Shown piece after piece: positions 15,895-25,234 of a DNA stretch of 64,000 nucleotides. Within the stretch, counting starts at the first letter, position 1; the number at the start of each line of letters is the position of its first letter. The DNA is from Martinezella rhizogenes (GTDB lineage Bacteria; Pseudomonadota; Alphaproteobacteria; Rhizobiales; Rhizobiaceae). Both the position numbers and the translations under genes were made by a program. The notes under the pieces are model-generated. The model worked only from the letters and a program-made list of their open reading frames with translations. It was not told the origin of the DNA and did no database searches. Location of the stretch: the NCBI GenBank assembly GCA_013322215.1, contig JAAMEZ010000036.1, positions 558,001-622,000 on the forward strand. The letters are read 5' to 3'.

Positions 15895-16925
15895 CTGTGG
15901 ACGCCTCCGTCTCTCATATGCCGGGAAGAGGGATGTTGCCGATTATCATCTTCATCGCGCTTCTTTCGCTGATTGCCGCGACATTCCTCGGTGTCGTCGA
16001 TCTGCCGGCGGCGGATGTGCTTGCTGTCTTGAGCGGCAAGGGTTCGCCCGAGGCGCAGTCGATCATTCTCGATATCCGGCTGCCGCGCATCGTCACCGGT
16101 ATTCTTGCCGGCATCCAGTTCGGCGTCGCCGGCTTGCTGCTCCAGACGATAACGAGAAACCCGCTCGCAGATCCCTCCCTGATGGGGGTGTCGCAGGGTG
16201 CGACGCTGACCGTCACGCTGTTCCTTCTCTTCACGGTCTACATCTTCAATCCCGGCGAGAATACGGTGGCGGAACTGCCGATCGCCTGGCTTCCGGTCGC
16301 AGGTCTTGCGGGCGGAATGCTCGCCGGCGGTATCATCTACCTGCTCGCCTTCCGGCTCGAACTCAGTCCGCTGCGCATCACGCTCTGTGGTGTCGCCATC
16401 GGCGCGGTCCTGCATGCGCTCGCCGTCGGCCTCATCGCCGGCTGGGGATCGGCGCGCATCGAGATCATTCTCGAATGGCTTTCGGGCAGCCTTTATGCGC
16501 GCACCTGGGACCATGCGTTGTTTCTCCTGCCGTTTACGATCGCAGGTCTGCTTATCTTGCCGCTGATCTACCGGCCATTGGTTATGCTGCAATTCGATGC
16601 GCAGGTCGCCCGTTCGTTCGGCCTTGCCTATCGCAGGCAGTTTTCCTTGGTGCTGCTGGTGTCCTGCGCCCTAGCAGCAAGCGCGGTCGGTGCCGTAGGC
16701 CCGATCGTTTTCGTCGGGCTGGTTGTTCCGCATCTCGCCCGCTTCCTTGCCGGCCGGCATTTCCCTCTGGTTCTGCCTTTGACGATTGTTCTTGGCGCTA
16801 TCTTCGTTACGCTGGGTGATCTTATCGGCCGTCTTGTCGGGCAGGCGGAGGAAGTGCCGATCGGGGTCGTCACCGCGATTATCGGTGTGCCCGTGCTGCT
16901 TATGCTTTTGAGAAAAATTTCCTGA
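15891..16925 (+). CDS. FecCD-family ABC permease 2
   Basis: A 344-residue partner permease. The start (MTVDASVSH) overlaps the preceding stop in ATGA; a longer in-frame extension to the left is shadow sequence inside the first permease. It contains the same landmarks as its partner: RLPRIVTGILAGIQFGVAGL, then ITRNPLADPSLMGVSQGA, and the late GPIVFVGLVVPHLAR. It completes the membrane channel with permease 1. It is followed 8 bp later by the ATPase gene. Confidence 0.9.
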   Translation: MTVDASVSHMPGRGMLPIIIFIALLSLIAATFLGVVDLPAADVLAVLSGKGSPEAQSIILDIRLPRIVTGILAGIQFGVAGLLLQTITRNPLADPSLMGVSQGATLTVTLFLLFTVYIFNPGENTVAELPIAWLPVAGLAGGMLAGGIIYLLAFRLELSPLRITLCGVAIGAVLHALAVGLIAGWGSARIEIILEWLSGSLYARTWDHALFLLPFTIAGLLILPLIYRPLVMLQFDAQVARSFGLAYRRQFSLVLLVSCALAASAVGAVGPIVFVGLVVPHLARFLAGRHFPLVLPLTIVLGAIFVTLGDLIGRLVGQAEEVPIGVVTAIIGVPVLLMLLRKIS

Positions 16926-16933
16926 GATCGCCC

Positions 16934-17722
16934 ATGCCACTTTCCTGTTCGCAATTGTCTGTCTTTTACGGCCGCCGCAAGGCACTCGACAGCTTTAAAC
17001 TCTCCATGCATAAGGGAGAGATCCGGGCGCTGATCGGCCCGAACGGCTCGGGCAAAAGTACGGCCCTGCAAGCGCTTGCCGGCCTGATTGCCCCGGCAGA
17101 GGGACAGGTGACAATCGAGGATATCTCGGTCGCAACCATGTCCCGCCGTACGATCGCCAAGAAGCTTGCCTTCCTGCCGCAGCAGCCGTCGGCACCGGAC
17201 GAGATGACGATCGCGCAACTCGTGCGGCAAGGTCGTTTCGCCCATGTCGGACTTTTTCGCAGCTATGATCGCAGGGATGAAGAGGCGATCGAATGGGCGC
17301 TGGAAAGCACCGGGCTTTCGAGCCTCGCCGGTCGCACACTGCAAGAGCTTTCCGGCGGCGAGCGACAGCGGGCATGGATATCAGCCGCGCTCGCGCAGGA
17401 AGCCGGCATATTGTTGCTCGACGAGCCGACCTCGTTCCTCGACATAGGCTATCAGGTCGAGGTTCTGGATCTCGTTCATCGCCTCAGCCGCGAAAGGGGC
17501 GTCACCATCATCATGGCGATCCACGATATCAATCAGGCGATTGCCGTCAGCGACCGCATCTCATTGCTGGAGAAGGGCGAGCTTCGCTTCGACGGCGAGC
17601 CGAGGGCGCTTGCCGAAAGCGGCCTGATCGAGAAGACATTTCGAGTGAAAGGGCGGTTCGTCCAGGTGAGCCCCGATGCGCCGCCGCATTTCGATATCGA
17701 GCTGACGCGGCTCAGCCATTGA
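16934..17722 (+). CDS. FecE-type ABC ATP-binding protein
   Basis: A 262-residue ATPase powering the FecCD-type permeases. Walker A is GPNGSGKST near residues 35-43, the signature is LSGGERQRAWISAALAQ, and Walker B is ILLLDEPTSFLD, as in FecE/FhuC/BtuD. It is the last gene of the importer operon. Its 3' end overlaps the 3' end of a convergent methyltransferase gene by 11 bp, so no terminator fits between them. Confidence 0.9.
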   Translation: MPLSCSQLSVFYGRRKALDSFKLSMHKGEIRALIGPNGSGKSTALQALAGLIAPAEGQVTIEDISVATMSRRTIAKKLAFLPQQPSAPDEMTIAQLVRQGRFAHVGLFRSYDRRDEEAIEWALESTGLSSLAGRTLQELSGGERQRAWISAALAQEAGILLLDEPTSFLDIGYQVEVLDLVHRLSRERGVTIIMAIHDINQAIAVSDRISLLEKGELRFDGEPRALAESGLIEKTFRVKGRFVQVSPDAPPHFDIELTRLSH

Positions 17723-18404
17723 GGGGCTTGACGAGCCGGAAGACGATTTTCGTCTGCGTGTAATAGTCGAGTGCATCGGCAAAGTCCGGCGTCCAGCCAT
17801 CCTCGACGAAGGGGATGAAGCCGTCATATTCCAGTTTCCGGCCGGAGACTGCGAAGCCTGCCTTTGAGAAAGCGCGTCCGTAATCGGAAATCGAGCGATC
17901 CTGGACGACGGTGTTGGTGCGCTTGGCGACGAGGTCGCGCCACTTCGGCCAAAGCGGGTTGTCCGTGTGGCAACCGGTGACGGCATAATAGACACCGCCG
18001 GGCTTCAATGCCTTCCAGATATCCGCGGCATGAGCATGGATATCCTCGACGAGATATATGACCTCGTGGCTGATCGCAAGATCGAATTCTTCCACCCAGC
18101 CTTCGAGCGTTCCGCTCACCGCATGCTGGACCGGCAGGTTGCTCTTGAAAGATTCAGCCTTGGCGATCGACTGTTCGGCGATGTCGATGCCCAGCGCCTT
18201 GCGAAACGGCCTGATGGCATAGAGATGACGCAGCAGGCCGCCCTGGTTGCAGCCGAAATCGACGACGCTCTTGGCGGATAGATCACGCTCGACGATCAGG
18301 TCGATCAGATGTCTCCAGATCGGCGCATGCCCATCGGCCATCCTGTCTTCGGCGTCCGGGTCGACATACCATGTGGCGATCGTCTTCTGACCTTGCTGGC
18401 TCAT
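17712..18404 (-). CDS. Class I SAM-dependent methyltransferase
   Basis: A 230-residue methyltransferase, started at MSQQGQKTIATWYVD, which has GGAGAG 8-9 nt upstream; a longer frame lacks such a site. Motif I is VVDFGCNQGGLLRHL near residues 50-64, with an acidic motif II (ALGIDIAEQSIAKAE), then the ISHEVIYLVEDIHAH segment. The substrate is unknown. It is convergent with and overlaps the iron-chelate ATPase gene, and is separated from the next minus-strand operon by a repeat-containing gap, so it is probably expressed on its own. Confidence 0.8.
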   Translation of the reverse strand: MSQQGQKTIATWYVDPDAEDRMADGHAPIWRHLIDLIVERDLSAKSVVDFGCNQGGLLRHLYAIRPFRKALGIDIAEQSIAKAESFKSNLPVQHAVSGTLEGWVEEFDLAISHEVIYLVEDIHAHAADIWKALKPGGVYYAVTGCHTDNPLWPKWRDLVAKRTNTVVQDRSISDYGRAFSKAGFAVSGRKLEYDGFIPFVEDGWTPDFADALDYYTQTKIVFRLVKPLNG

Positions 18405-18522
18405 CAGCTTTCTCTCCAGGCTATTCAAAACGTGCCCCGTCTTTAAGCTGGACTGCGGTCCATGGCTAGCGCAGTTCCGCTTTTCTTCGAATCGCGAAAC
18501 CACTCTATCCTTTTATTTCTTG

Positions 18523-18572
18523 GCGCATTCCGGACGGAAAACCGCTGCGCACTTTTCCGGGAAATGCTCTAG
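18523..18572. repeat. Rhizobial intergenic palindromic repeat (RIME-like)
   Basis: The motif GCATTCCGGACGGAAAACCG, a short loop region and CTTTTCCGGGAAATGC form an imperfect palindrome. I recognise this wording as a repeat seen many times in Rhizobium intergenic regions (RIME-like mosaic elements). Only this copy was noticed in the window. It lies between the methyltransferase promoter region and the end of the sugar transporter operon. Confidence 0.5.
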
Positions 18573-18646
18573 ATTTTGAAACCCAAAAGCCGTGCGGACA
18601 GAAGATTTTATCTGCCGCAATAACCCGGAGAACAAAGGCCTCGCAA

Positions 18647-19714
18647 TCAATGCAGGCGCTGGCCATTCGACGGATCGAACAGATGTGCCTTTGCCGGATC
18701 GATCCTGAGCTGGATCGGCTGGCCGGGAGACACCGAAGGGCGGTCCCTGATGGCTGCCACGATCGATTGCGCGCCGGCCTGCAATTGCAGATGCGTGTCC
18801 GAGCCAGTCGGCTCGATAATGATGACCTTGGCCTCTACGCCATTTGCGTCGACGGCAATATGTTCCGGGCGGATGCCAAGCTGGACGGATCGGCCGAGAT
18901 GGCGACGGGCGCTTTCCGGCAGCGGCCAATGCAGGTTTTCCGCGTCCTGCAATCCTAGGCTTCCGTTTCGATCGGTGACGAGGCCATCGATGAAGTTCAT
19001 CGACGGCGACCCGATAAAGCCGGCGACGAAGCTATTGGCGGGCGCATCGTAGATTTCGAGTGGTGAGCCGATCTGCTCGATATGGCCGCCGCGCATGACG
19101 ACGATGCGGTCGGCCATGGTCATGGCCTCCATCTGGTCGTGCGTGACATAGACCATGGTGGTGCCGAGGCGCTGGTGAAGCGTCTTGATCTCGGTGCGCA
19201 TCTGCACGCGCAGCTTTGCATCGAGATTGGACAGCGGTTCGTCGAAGAGGAAGACGGCGGGATTGCGGACGATGGCCCGGCCCATCGCCACGCGCTGACG
19301 CTGTCCGCCCGACAGTTGTCGGGGATAGCGATCGAGGAGGGCGGAGAGATCGAGGATCGCGGCCGCATCGTTCACCTTCTGCTCGATCTCCTGTTTGCTG
19401 CGGCGCGCGAGCTTCAGCGAAAAGGCCATGTTGTCGCGCACCGTCATATGCGGATAGAGCGCATAGGACTGGAACACCATGGCGATATCGCGTTCGTTCG
19501 GCTCGAGATCGTTGACAACGCGATCGCCGATTTCGATCTCGCCGTCGCTGATGCCTTCCAGCCCGGCGATCATGCGCAGCAGGGTGGATTTGCCACAGCC
19601 CGACGGGCCGACAAGCACCATGAATTCGCCGTCCTGCGCGGCAACGGAGACGCCATGCAGCACTTCGAGTGCGCCGTAGCGTTTGATGGCGTTGCGAATG
19701 GTCAGTTTCGCCAT
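18647..19714 (-). CDS. Sugar ABC transporter ATP-binding protein (MsmK/UgpC type)
   Basis: A 355-residue CUT1-family ATPase. The start [14 protein letters not shown] follows GGGAGAG by 6-7 nt. Walker A is GPSGCGKST, the signature is [17 protein letters not shown], and Walker B is [12 protein letters not shown]. The C-terminal third is the TOBE/OB regulatory domain typical of MalK/UgpC ([11 protein letters not shown] near residue 275). It energises the two permeases encoded upstream in the same leftward operon and is the last gene of the putative fucoside operon. Confidence 0.92.
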   Translation of the reverse strand: MAKLTIRNAIKRYGALEVLHGVSVAAQDGEFMVLVGPSGCGKSTLLRMIAGLEGISDGEIEIGDRVVNDLEPNERDIAMVFQSYALYPHMTVRDNMAFSLKLARRSKQEIEQKVNDAAAILDLSALLDRYPRQLSGGQRQRVAMGRAIVRNPAVFLFDEPLSNLDAKLRVQMRTEIKTLHQRLGTTMVYVTHDQMEAMTMADRIVVMRGGHIEQIGSPLEIYDAPANSFVAGFIGSPSMNFIDGLVTDRNGSLGLQDAENLHWPLPESARRHLGRSVQLGIRPEHIAVDANGVEAKVIIIEPTGSDTHLQLQAGAQSIVAAIRDRPSVSPGQPIQLRIDPAKAHLFDPSNGQRLH

Positions 19715-19745
19715 GGATATCTCTCCCGAAATCGCGGCCGGTGCC

Positions 19746-20600
19746 TCAGCGGCCGCCCATGCCCGCATTGAGGGCGATGCTGTTGTAGATGAGCTTCTGC
19801 AGGATGATCGCGAGGAAGACGCCCGGAAGCATGGAAAGGGTGGCGCCGGCCATCAGGTAGTTCCACTGCGTGCCTTGCTGCGTCTGGAACAGGGTAAGGC
19901 CGACGGGCAGGGTGGCATTGTCAGCACCGGTCATGACGATCAGCGGCCAGAGGAAGTTGTTCCATTGCCCGATGAAGGTGAAGAGCGACAGAAGCCCGAT
20001 CGCCGGCATGGACAGCGGCACGATGATGCTGACGAGAATGCGCAGGCGCGAAGCGCCGTCGATCCTTGCCGCCTCCTCGAGCTCCATGGGAATGGAGAGG
20101 AAGAACTGCCGCATCAGGAAAGCACCGAAGGTGCCGAAGGAGATCGGCAGGATCACGCCGGGGAAAGTGTTGACCAGACCGAGCTTGTTGACGATCAGAA
20201 ACAGCGGAATGATCAGCATCAGCGGCGGCACCATCAGCGTGCCGATATAACCGAGCAGCAGCGCTTCGCGTGCCCTGAATTTCAACCGCGCGAAGGCGTA
20301 GCCGGACAGGCAGGAGACGACGACGGTGATGGCCGTCACGCAGATGGCGATGATGGCGCTGTTGAGGAAGAAGCGGCCGAAGGGCAGCTGGGTCCAGGCG
20401 GCGGCAAAGTTACCCCATTCGAAGACGTCGGGCAGGATACGCGGGGGTATTGCCGTCACCTCGGCATTGGAGCGCACCGCATTCGAGACCATCCAGAAGA
20501 ACGGAAAGAGAAAGGCGATCGCGACGAGTGTGATTGCCAGGTGATTGACGACATCGAGCACCAGCTTCCGGCGTGCTCTGGCTTCGGATTTAAGCGTCAT
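19746..20600 (-). CDS. Sugar ABC transporter permease (MalG type)
   Basis: A 284-residue permease with six membrane segments and the EAA loop [23 protein letters not shown] (near residues 190-210) that docks on the ATPase. It is the MalG-like half of a CUT1 sugar importer. Its start overlaps the end of the MalF-type permease gene by 11 bp, consistent with translational coupling. The downstream ATPase starts 31 bp after its stop. Confidence 0.92.
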   Translation of the reverse strand: MTLKSEARARRKLVLDVVNHLAITLVAIAFLFPFFWMVSNAVRSNAEVTAIPPRILPDVFEWGNFAAAWTQLPFGRFFLNSAIIAICVTAITVVVSCLSGYAFARLKFRAREALLLGYIGTLMVPPLMLIIPLFLIVNKLGLVNTFPGVILPISFGTFGAFLMRQFFLSIPMELEEAARIDGASRLRILVSIIVPLSMPAIGLLSLFTFIGQWNNFLWPLIVMTGADNATLPVGLTLFQTQQGTQWNYLMAGATLSMLPGVFLAIILQKLIYNSIALNAGMGGR

Positions 20601-21519
20601 AATGCACCCATTTGCGCTGGAACCAGAATTGCAGGGCGGTCAGCGCCATGATCAGCGCAAACATCACCCAGGCGATGGCCGAGGCATAGCCCATCTGGAA
20701 GTTCTGAAAACCGCGCTGGTAGATGGCATAGCCGAGCGTCGCGGTCGACGATCCCGGCCCACCCTTGGTCATGACGAAAATCTGGTCGAAGACCTGCAGC
20801 GACGTGATCGCCGTCATGACGGTGCCGAAGAATAGCGTCGGCGAGATCAAGGGCAGGCGGATTTTCCAGAAGCGGTCCCAGGCCGTGGCGCCGTCGATGC
20901 GCGCCGCTTCCAGATAAGTTGCCGGCACCATGTCGAGCGCGGCATTGAAGAGAACCGTATTGTAGCCGACGCCAGCCCAGATCGATGTCAGCACGACGGC
21001 CTGCATGGCAAGCGTGCGATCGTTCAGCACGCCCGAGAACGGCAGGGACAACGCCGCCATCATGCTGTCGAACAGGCCGCCGCTGGTAAAGATCAGCATC
21101 CAGACCATGGCGACGGCGATGAGTGGGGTGAAGGTCGGCAGAAAGAAGATCACCCGAAACCAGCGCTGCCCGATCTTCAGGCTCGAGATCCAGGTCGCCA
21201 ACCCCAGCGAGATGACGATATTGAGCACCAGATATTCGGCCGTGAAGAAGATGGTGTTGCGCATGACCGTCCAGAATTGCGGGTCGGTCGTAAACAGGCG
21301 CACATAGTTAGAGAAGCCGACGAAACGCGGCGTGCCGAGCAGCTGCCAATTGGTGAAGCTGAGCGCGATCGAGGCAAGTATCGGCAAGACGAGGAACAGG
21401 ACGATGCCGATCAGGCCTGGCAACAGGAAGAACAAGGCCGTCCATCCCTCGCCTCTGAACCATTTGCGCGAGCGTGGCCTTGGTCTTGCGATCATGTCGG
21501 TGTGCTTGCCCAGCATCAT
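20590..21519 (-). CDS. Sugar ABC transporter permease (MalF type)
   Basis: A 309-residue permease with six membrane segments (first near residues 28-50) and an EAA loop containing [20 protein letters not shown] near residues 205-225. It is the MalF-like half of the CUT1 importer. AAGGAGAGG lies just upstream of the double ATG start (the second ATG 3 nt on is equally possible). The gene follows the binding-protein gene by 72 bp on the same strand. Confidence 0.92.
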   Translation of the reverse strand: MMLGKHTDMIARPRPRSRKWFRGEGWTALFFLLPGLIGIVLFLVLPILASIALSFTNWQLLGTPRFVGFSNYVRLFTTDPQFWTVMRNTIFFTAEYLVLNIVISLGLATWISSLKIGQRWFRVIFFLPTFTPLIAVAMVWMLIFTSGGLFDSMMAALSLPFSGVLNDRTLAMQAVVLTSIWAGVGYNTVLFNAALDMVPATYLEAARIDGATAWDRFWKIRLPLISPTLFFGTVMTAITSLQVFDQIFVMTKGGPGSSTATLGYAIYQRGFQNFQMGYASAIAWVMFALIMALTALQFWFQRKWVHYDA

Positions 21520-21591
21520 GGGCCTCTCCTTTTCGGCAGTAGCGCTGCGGTCGAGCCGATGGCCCGACCGCAGGCCGGCCAGGTGCCCGGT

Positions 21592-22806
21592 CTATGGTAG
21601 CTGGCTCTGAATATCGCTCAATACGCCTTCGGGCTTCGAGTCCCCCGTCAGTGCCAGCGGCACGTACTGCATCACCAGATTCTCGAACTGGTTCCATTTC
21701 TCGTTGATGCGGAACGGCGTGGTATGGGCGAACATATATTCGAGCGTGTCGCGGGTGCCGCTGACATTCTTCGCCGCTCCGTCATACCAGGCGGTCTGCT
21801 GTGCAAGCCGGGCCGGCAGCGCGCGTCCGGCCGAACCGAGGATTTCGGCAGCCTTCGGGCCGGTCAGCACCTGTAGCGCCTTGAAGGCGGCATCCTTGTG
21901 CTGGCTGGTGGCGGAAATGCCCCAGCCGGAGCCTGCCGTAATGAAGCGCGAGGGACCGGTGCCGCGCGGCAGCGGCGCGATGCCGATCTTGAAGTTGACA
22001 TTGGCCTGCCCGGTAATCAGCGACCAGGGACCGTCGATATACATGGCGACATTGCCCGAGGCGAAGCGGCCGCTTGCGGCGGAAGCATCGGCAGCGGAGG
22101 CAAAGACCGGCGAGAGTTTGTCCTTGGCGGTGAGATCGGCATACTTGCTGAAGGCATCGACAAAACCGGCATTGGTGAGGTCGAATTCATTGTCGGCGTT
22201 GAAATAATCCGCGCCAAGCGCGACGGGGCCGGCGATGAAATCGAAGGCCTGGGTTCCGTAGCCGTAGGTTCCGTCCTTGGTCAGCGCCTTGGCGTCGGCC
22301 TTGAAATCGTCGAACGTCCAGTCCTTGGCGGGCTCCTTCAAACCGGCAGCGGCGAATTTGTCGCGATTGTAGAAGACCATCCACGGGCCGACATCGTAGG
22401 GCAGGGCATAGAGCTTGCCGTCCTGTGAAAGGCCGGACATGATCGATGTCTCGAAGTCCGCCACCTTCACGTCGCTGCTTTTCACATAATCGTCGAGCGG
22501 CGTCAGGATCGAATAGAAATTCGGCATGCGCATCGACTGCATCGAAACGATATCGGCGACCTGTCCCGATGCCGCCAGAACCGGCAGTCGCGTCCAGTAA
22601 TCCGTCCAGCCCGAAAGCTGCAGATTGACCTTGATGTTGGGATATTGCTTATTAACGAGATCGGCCAACTGCTGCCACAGCTCGGCATCGTTCGGCTGAC
22701 CCCACATCTGCCAGGTCAGTGTCACGGGGGCATCCTGCGCCTTGGCGCCGATGCCGGGTAGTGAACTCGCCGCAAGGGCGGCGGCAAATATCAATGAACG
22801 CTTCAT
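21592..22806 (-). CDS. Sugar ABC transporter extracellular binding protein (CUT1)
   Basis: A 404-residue solute-binding protein with a signal peptide ending near GIGAKAQ (about residue 24) and an excellent AAGGAGGAGG ribosome site. The mature sequence opens VTLTWQMWGQPNDAELWQQL, as in CUT1 binding proteins for oligosaccharides, and keeps the conserved YALPYDVGPWMVFYN and AMYIDGPWSL segments. It should deliver a sugar, probably a fucose-containing glycoside or its product given the fucosidase in the same operon, to the MalFG-type permeases. The specificity is inferred from context only. Confidence 0.9.
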   Translation of the reverse strand: MKRSLIFAAALAASSLPGIGAKAQDAPVTLTWQMWGQPNDAELWQQLADLVNKQYPNIKVNLQLSGWTDYWTRLPVLAASGQVADIVSMQSMRMPNFYSILTPLDDYVKSSDVKVADFETSIMSGLSQDGKLYALPYDVGPWMVFYNRDKFAAAGLKEPAKDWTFDDFKADAKALTKDGTYGYGTQAFDFIAGPVALGADYFNADNEFDLTNAGFVDAFSKYADLTAKDKLSPVFASAADASAASGRFASGNVAMYIDGPWSLITGQANVNFKIGIAPLPRGTGPSRFITAGSGWGISATSQHKDAAFKALQVLTGPKAAEILGSAGRALPARLAQQTAWYDGAAKNVSGTRDTLEYMFAHTTPFRINEKWNQFENLVMQYVPLALTGDSKPEGVLSDIQSQLP

Positions 22807-22892
22807 GATTGTTCCTCCTCCTTAATGACTTTCGTTGCAGTGACGTTCATCACTATCCGGACGCTCCCCTCCGGTTTGGTCTTGCGGCCTGT

Positions 22893-23678
22893 TCAGGCCG
22901 CGATCATGGCCTCCAGGTCGGCGATCAGGCCGATCAATTCTGTCCGCTGGCGCCGCCATATGTCCGGGTCCTGTCCCGGCTCCAGAATGGCGGTCATCCG
23001 CTGGAGGAAGTCCGGCGGCAACCGCTCCAGTTCGGCCGCCATCGGCAGGTTCCAGCCGTCGCCCGGAAAATAGACCCGGTTGAAGGCAAAAACCGTCTGC
23101 AGGATGGCGTTGGCAAGCTTGCCCGTCAGCCCGACGAGAAAGACGAGATCGCGGCGAACGACCTTGCTCTCATAATGATAATCCCTGGCCCAATAGCGCA
23201 GGATATCCATGTACTGGCTGAGGACCGAGGCCCTCAGCGCTTCAGGGTACTGCGCCAGCTGCTGCTTCCAGCCGGCCAGCAAGCCACTGGGGTCGGCGAT
23301 GATCTGCTGGCTGACAAGATCTGTCGGCAGGTGATAGCCCCAGATCGTCCATTCGAAGCTCTTCGGCACGACGATGCCGGCAAGCCAGGAATCCAGATCG
23401 CGCTGCACGCCGGCGTACCGCCGCATCCAGACGCCATCCATGCGGATGCCTTCTGCCTGCCAACTTTGCAGCGCGGCATCGAAGCGCCGCCACGCTGCCG
23501 TTTGGCGAACCTCCGGTCCGCGATAGGCATCGGCATAGACCCGGAAATCGAAATCCGATTGCGCATCCGACCATCCCTTGCCGCGCGAGCCGGCGAGCGC
23601 GACGGCGCCATTGCCGTCTTCCGCCAGATCGGCGATCAAGGGGGTCATCGCGGCAATGAGTTCGGCTTCGCGGCTCAT
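22893..23678 (-). CDS. DUF4037-like nucleotidyltransferase-fold protein
   Basis: A 261-residue protein with a nucleotidyltransferase signature: GSRGKGWSDAQSDFDF near residues 29-44 (GS followed by DxD). The remainder is helical and resembles DUF4037. Such minimal transferases can modify small molecules or proteins with nucleotides; the substrate here is unknown. It sits 33 bp after the fucosidase gene and 86 bp before the binding-protein gene on the same strand, so it is likely part of the sugar operon, an uncommon companion for a transport/hydrolase set. Confidence 0.7.
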   Translation of the reverse strand: MSREAELIAAMTPLIADLAEDGNGAVALAGSRGKGWSDAQSDFDFRVYADAYRGPEVRQTAAWRRFDAALQSWQAEGIRMDGVWMRRYAGVQRDLDSWLAGIVVPKSFEWTIWGYHLPTDLVSQQIIADPSGLLAGWKQQLAQYPEALRASVLSQYMDILRYWARDYHYESKVVRRDLVFLVGLTGKLANAILQTVFAFNRVYFPGDGWNLPMAAELERLPPDFLQRMTAILEPGQDPDIWRRQRTELIGLIADLEAMIAA

Positions 23679-23711
23679 GACGGCACCGGGCGGCTGGGCT
23701 TCGTTCTCTCC

Positions 23712-25031
23712 TTAATCCTTGAGGATCAGCTCGATGACGGGGGTCACGACGTCGGGCTTCAGAACCGGCAGTTCGAGCGTCAGGATACCTTCGCCGACGG
23801 CGACGCCGATATTGGAATCGACCTCGGCATCCGGATCGAGCCAGTGCAGCTCGCTGGCATCGTGCAGGAATTGCGCATACTTGACCTTGCGCCCCAGCCC
23901 TTCGATGTGGATGTGGCGGAACGGCCAAGTCTGGATGTGCAGGTAGAGCCGGTTGCCCTTCTGGGTGAAGCGGCAACCGCTCGGCGCCTTATGGGTGGAA
24001 GGACCGGCGCCATAGATCGCGCGGCCGTTCAGCCGCAGCCATTCGCCATAGGTGTTGAGTGCCGTGATGGCGCGGGCGTCGAAGGTGCCGCGGCCGGTCG
24101 GGCCGACATTCATCAAAAGGTTGCCGCCGAGCGAAACCGTATCGACCAGGATGTTGATAAGCTGGCCGGCATCCTTCCAGCTGGTCTCGTCGCGATAATA
24201 GCCCCAGGAGCCGCTGAAGGTGTGGCAGGCTTCCCAGCGCACCGGTAGGCCTGCGACGGTCGGAGCGACGCGTGGCGTATATTGTTCTGGCGTCACCAGA
24301 TCGGGCATGTGATCGGCGTCACGCGGCAGGTCGAGGCGATCGCCGACGATGATCTCAGGCTGCAGCTGGCGTACCAGCTTCATCAGGTCCTCGCTCTCCC
24401 AGTCGGCGCGGCCCTTGCCCGGCAGGCTCTTGTAGGTGCGGCGGGGATAGCTGAAATCGAACCAGATGACGTCGATCTTGCCGAAGTTCGTCAGGAGTTC
24501 AGTCACCTGGTCGCGCATATATTGCGCATAGCGCTTGACGTCGCGGCCCTCGTTGAGCTTTGCGGCATCGGGATGGTTGCGCTGCGGATGGTGCCCGTCG
24601 ATCGGGAAATCCGGATGATGCCAATCGAGCAGGGAATAGTAGAAACCGACCTTCAATCCCTCGGCGCGAAGCGCTTCGACGTAAGGGCCGATCAGATCCT
24701 TGCCATAGGGCGTGTTGGTGACCTTGTAGTCGGTAACCTTGCTGTCCCACAGGCAGAAGCCCTCATGGTGCTTGGCGGTCAGAACCACATATTTCATGCC
24801 GGCCTCGCGAGCGCGGCGTGCCCATTCGCGGGCGTCGTAGAGATCGGGATCGAAGTTGTCGAAATACTTCTGATAGGCCTCGGTGGTGAATTCCTCGCGG
24901 TTCTTCAGCCATTCGTGGCGTGCACCGAGAGCGTAAAGTCCGAAGTGGATGAACATGCCGAAGCGGTCGTGTCCAAACCATGTTTTGCCATCGGCCACAT
25001 TCTGGCCGCCACTGATCGCTGCGTCGCTCAC
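23712..25031 (-). CDS. Alpha-L-fucosidase, GH29 family
   Basis: A 439-residue glycoside hydrolase. The N-terminal barrel shows GH29 motifs: WFGHDRFGMFIHFGLYALGA near residues 18-37, a KHHEGFCLWDS stretch, and the catalytic nucleophile motif IDVIWFDFSYP (Asp). A C-terminal beta domain follows after about residue 340. No signal peptide is visible, so it should act in the cytoplasm on imported fucosides. GTG start with GGGAGG 5 nt upstream. First gene of a leftward operon with a perfect LacI-type operator in front. Confidence 0.9.
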   Translation of the reverse strand: MSDAAISGGQNVADGKTWFGHDRFGMFIHFGLYALGARHEWLKNREEFTTEAYQKYFDNFDPDLYDAREWARRAREAGMKYVVLTAKHHEGFCLWDSKVTDYKVTNTPYGKDLIGPYVEALRAEGLKVGFYYSLLDWHHPDFPIDGHHPQRNHPDAAKLNEGRDVKRYAQYMRDQVTELLTNFGKIDVIWFDFSYPRRTYKSLPGKGRADWESEDLMKLVRQLQPEIIVGDRLDLPRDADHMPDLVTPEQYTPRVAPTVAGLPVRWEACHTFSGSWGYYRDETSWKDAGQLINILVDTVSLGGNLLMNVGPTGRGTFDARAITALNTYGEWLRLNGRAIYGAGPSTHKAPSGCRFTQKGNRLYLHIQTWPFRHIHIEGLGRKVKYAQFLHDASELHWLDPDAEVDSNIGVAVGEGILTLELPVLKPDVVTPVIELILKD

Positions 25032-25056
25032 ACTATCCTCCCAAGTGTTAAGGCTT

Positions 25057-25074
25057 AATCGAACCGGTTCGATT
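25057..25074. promoter_or_regulatory. LacI-type operator before the fucosidase operon
   Basis: A perfect 18-bp palindrome, AATCGAACCGGTTCGATT, with the central CCGG (CG step) usual for LacI-family sites. It lies 26 bp upstream of the fucosidase start, where repressor binding would block the promoter. A related sequence precedes the divergent lacI-type gene. Confidence 0.8.
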
Positions 25075-25212
25075 TAATCATCGATCCACTTGCCCTATAT
25101 GTCAAGCGCGCTGTTGAAATCTCTTTCTGCATATTGCTTCATGGCCGACAAATGTTAGATTTATGACAGCGATTCATTGAGGAAGGTATCTTCGATTGGA
25201 ACGCTGAAGGCG

Positions 25213-25230
25213 ATAGAAACGGTTCGAAAA
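25213..25230. promoter_or_regulatory. Probable autoregulatory LacI-type operator
   Basis: GAAACGGTTCGAAA resembles the perfect operator upstream of the fucosidase gene (core GAAC-CGGTTCGA) with one central mismatch. It ends only 5 bp before the regulator start codon, so binding should repress the regulator's own gene. Confidence 0.6.
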
Positions 25231-25234
25231 ATTC

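Noticed and set aside
22807-22892. Second LacI-type operator before the sugar-binding protein gene
   Set aside because: No match to the AATCGAACCGGTTCGATT palindrome here, so separate control of the transporter genes is not supported.
22809-24248. 479-codon plus-strand open frame across the nucleotidyltransferase and fucosidase genes
   Set aside because: Spans two real minus-strand genes and their gap, with no recognisable protein features.
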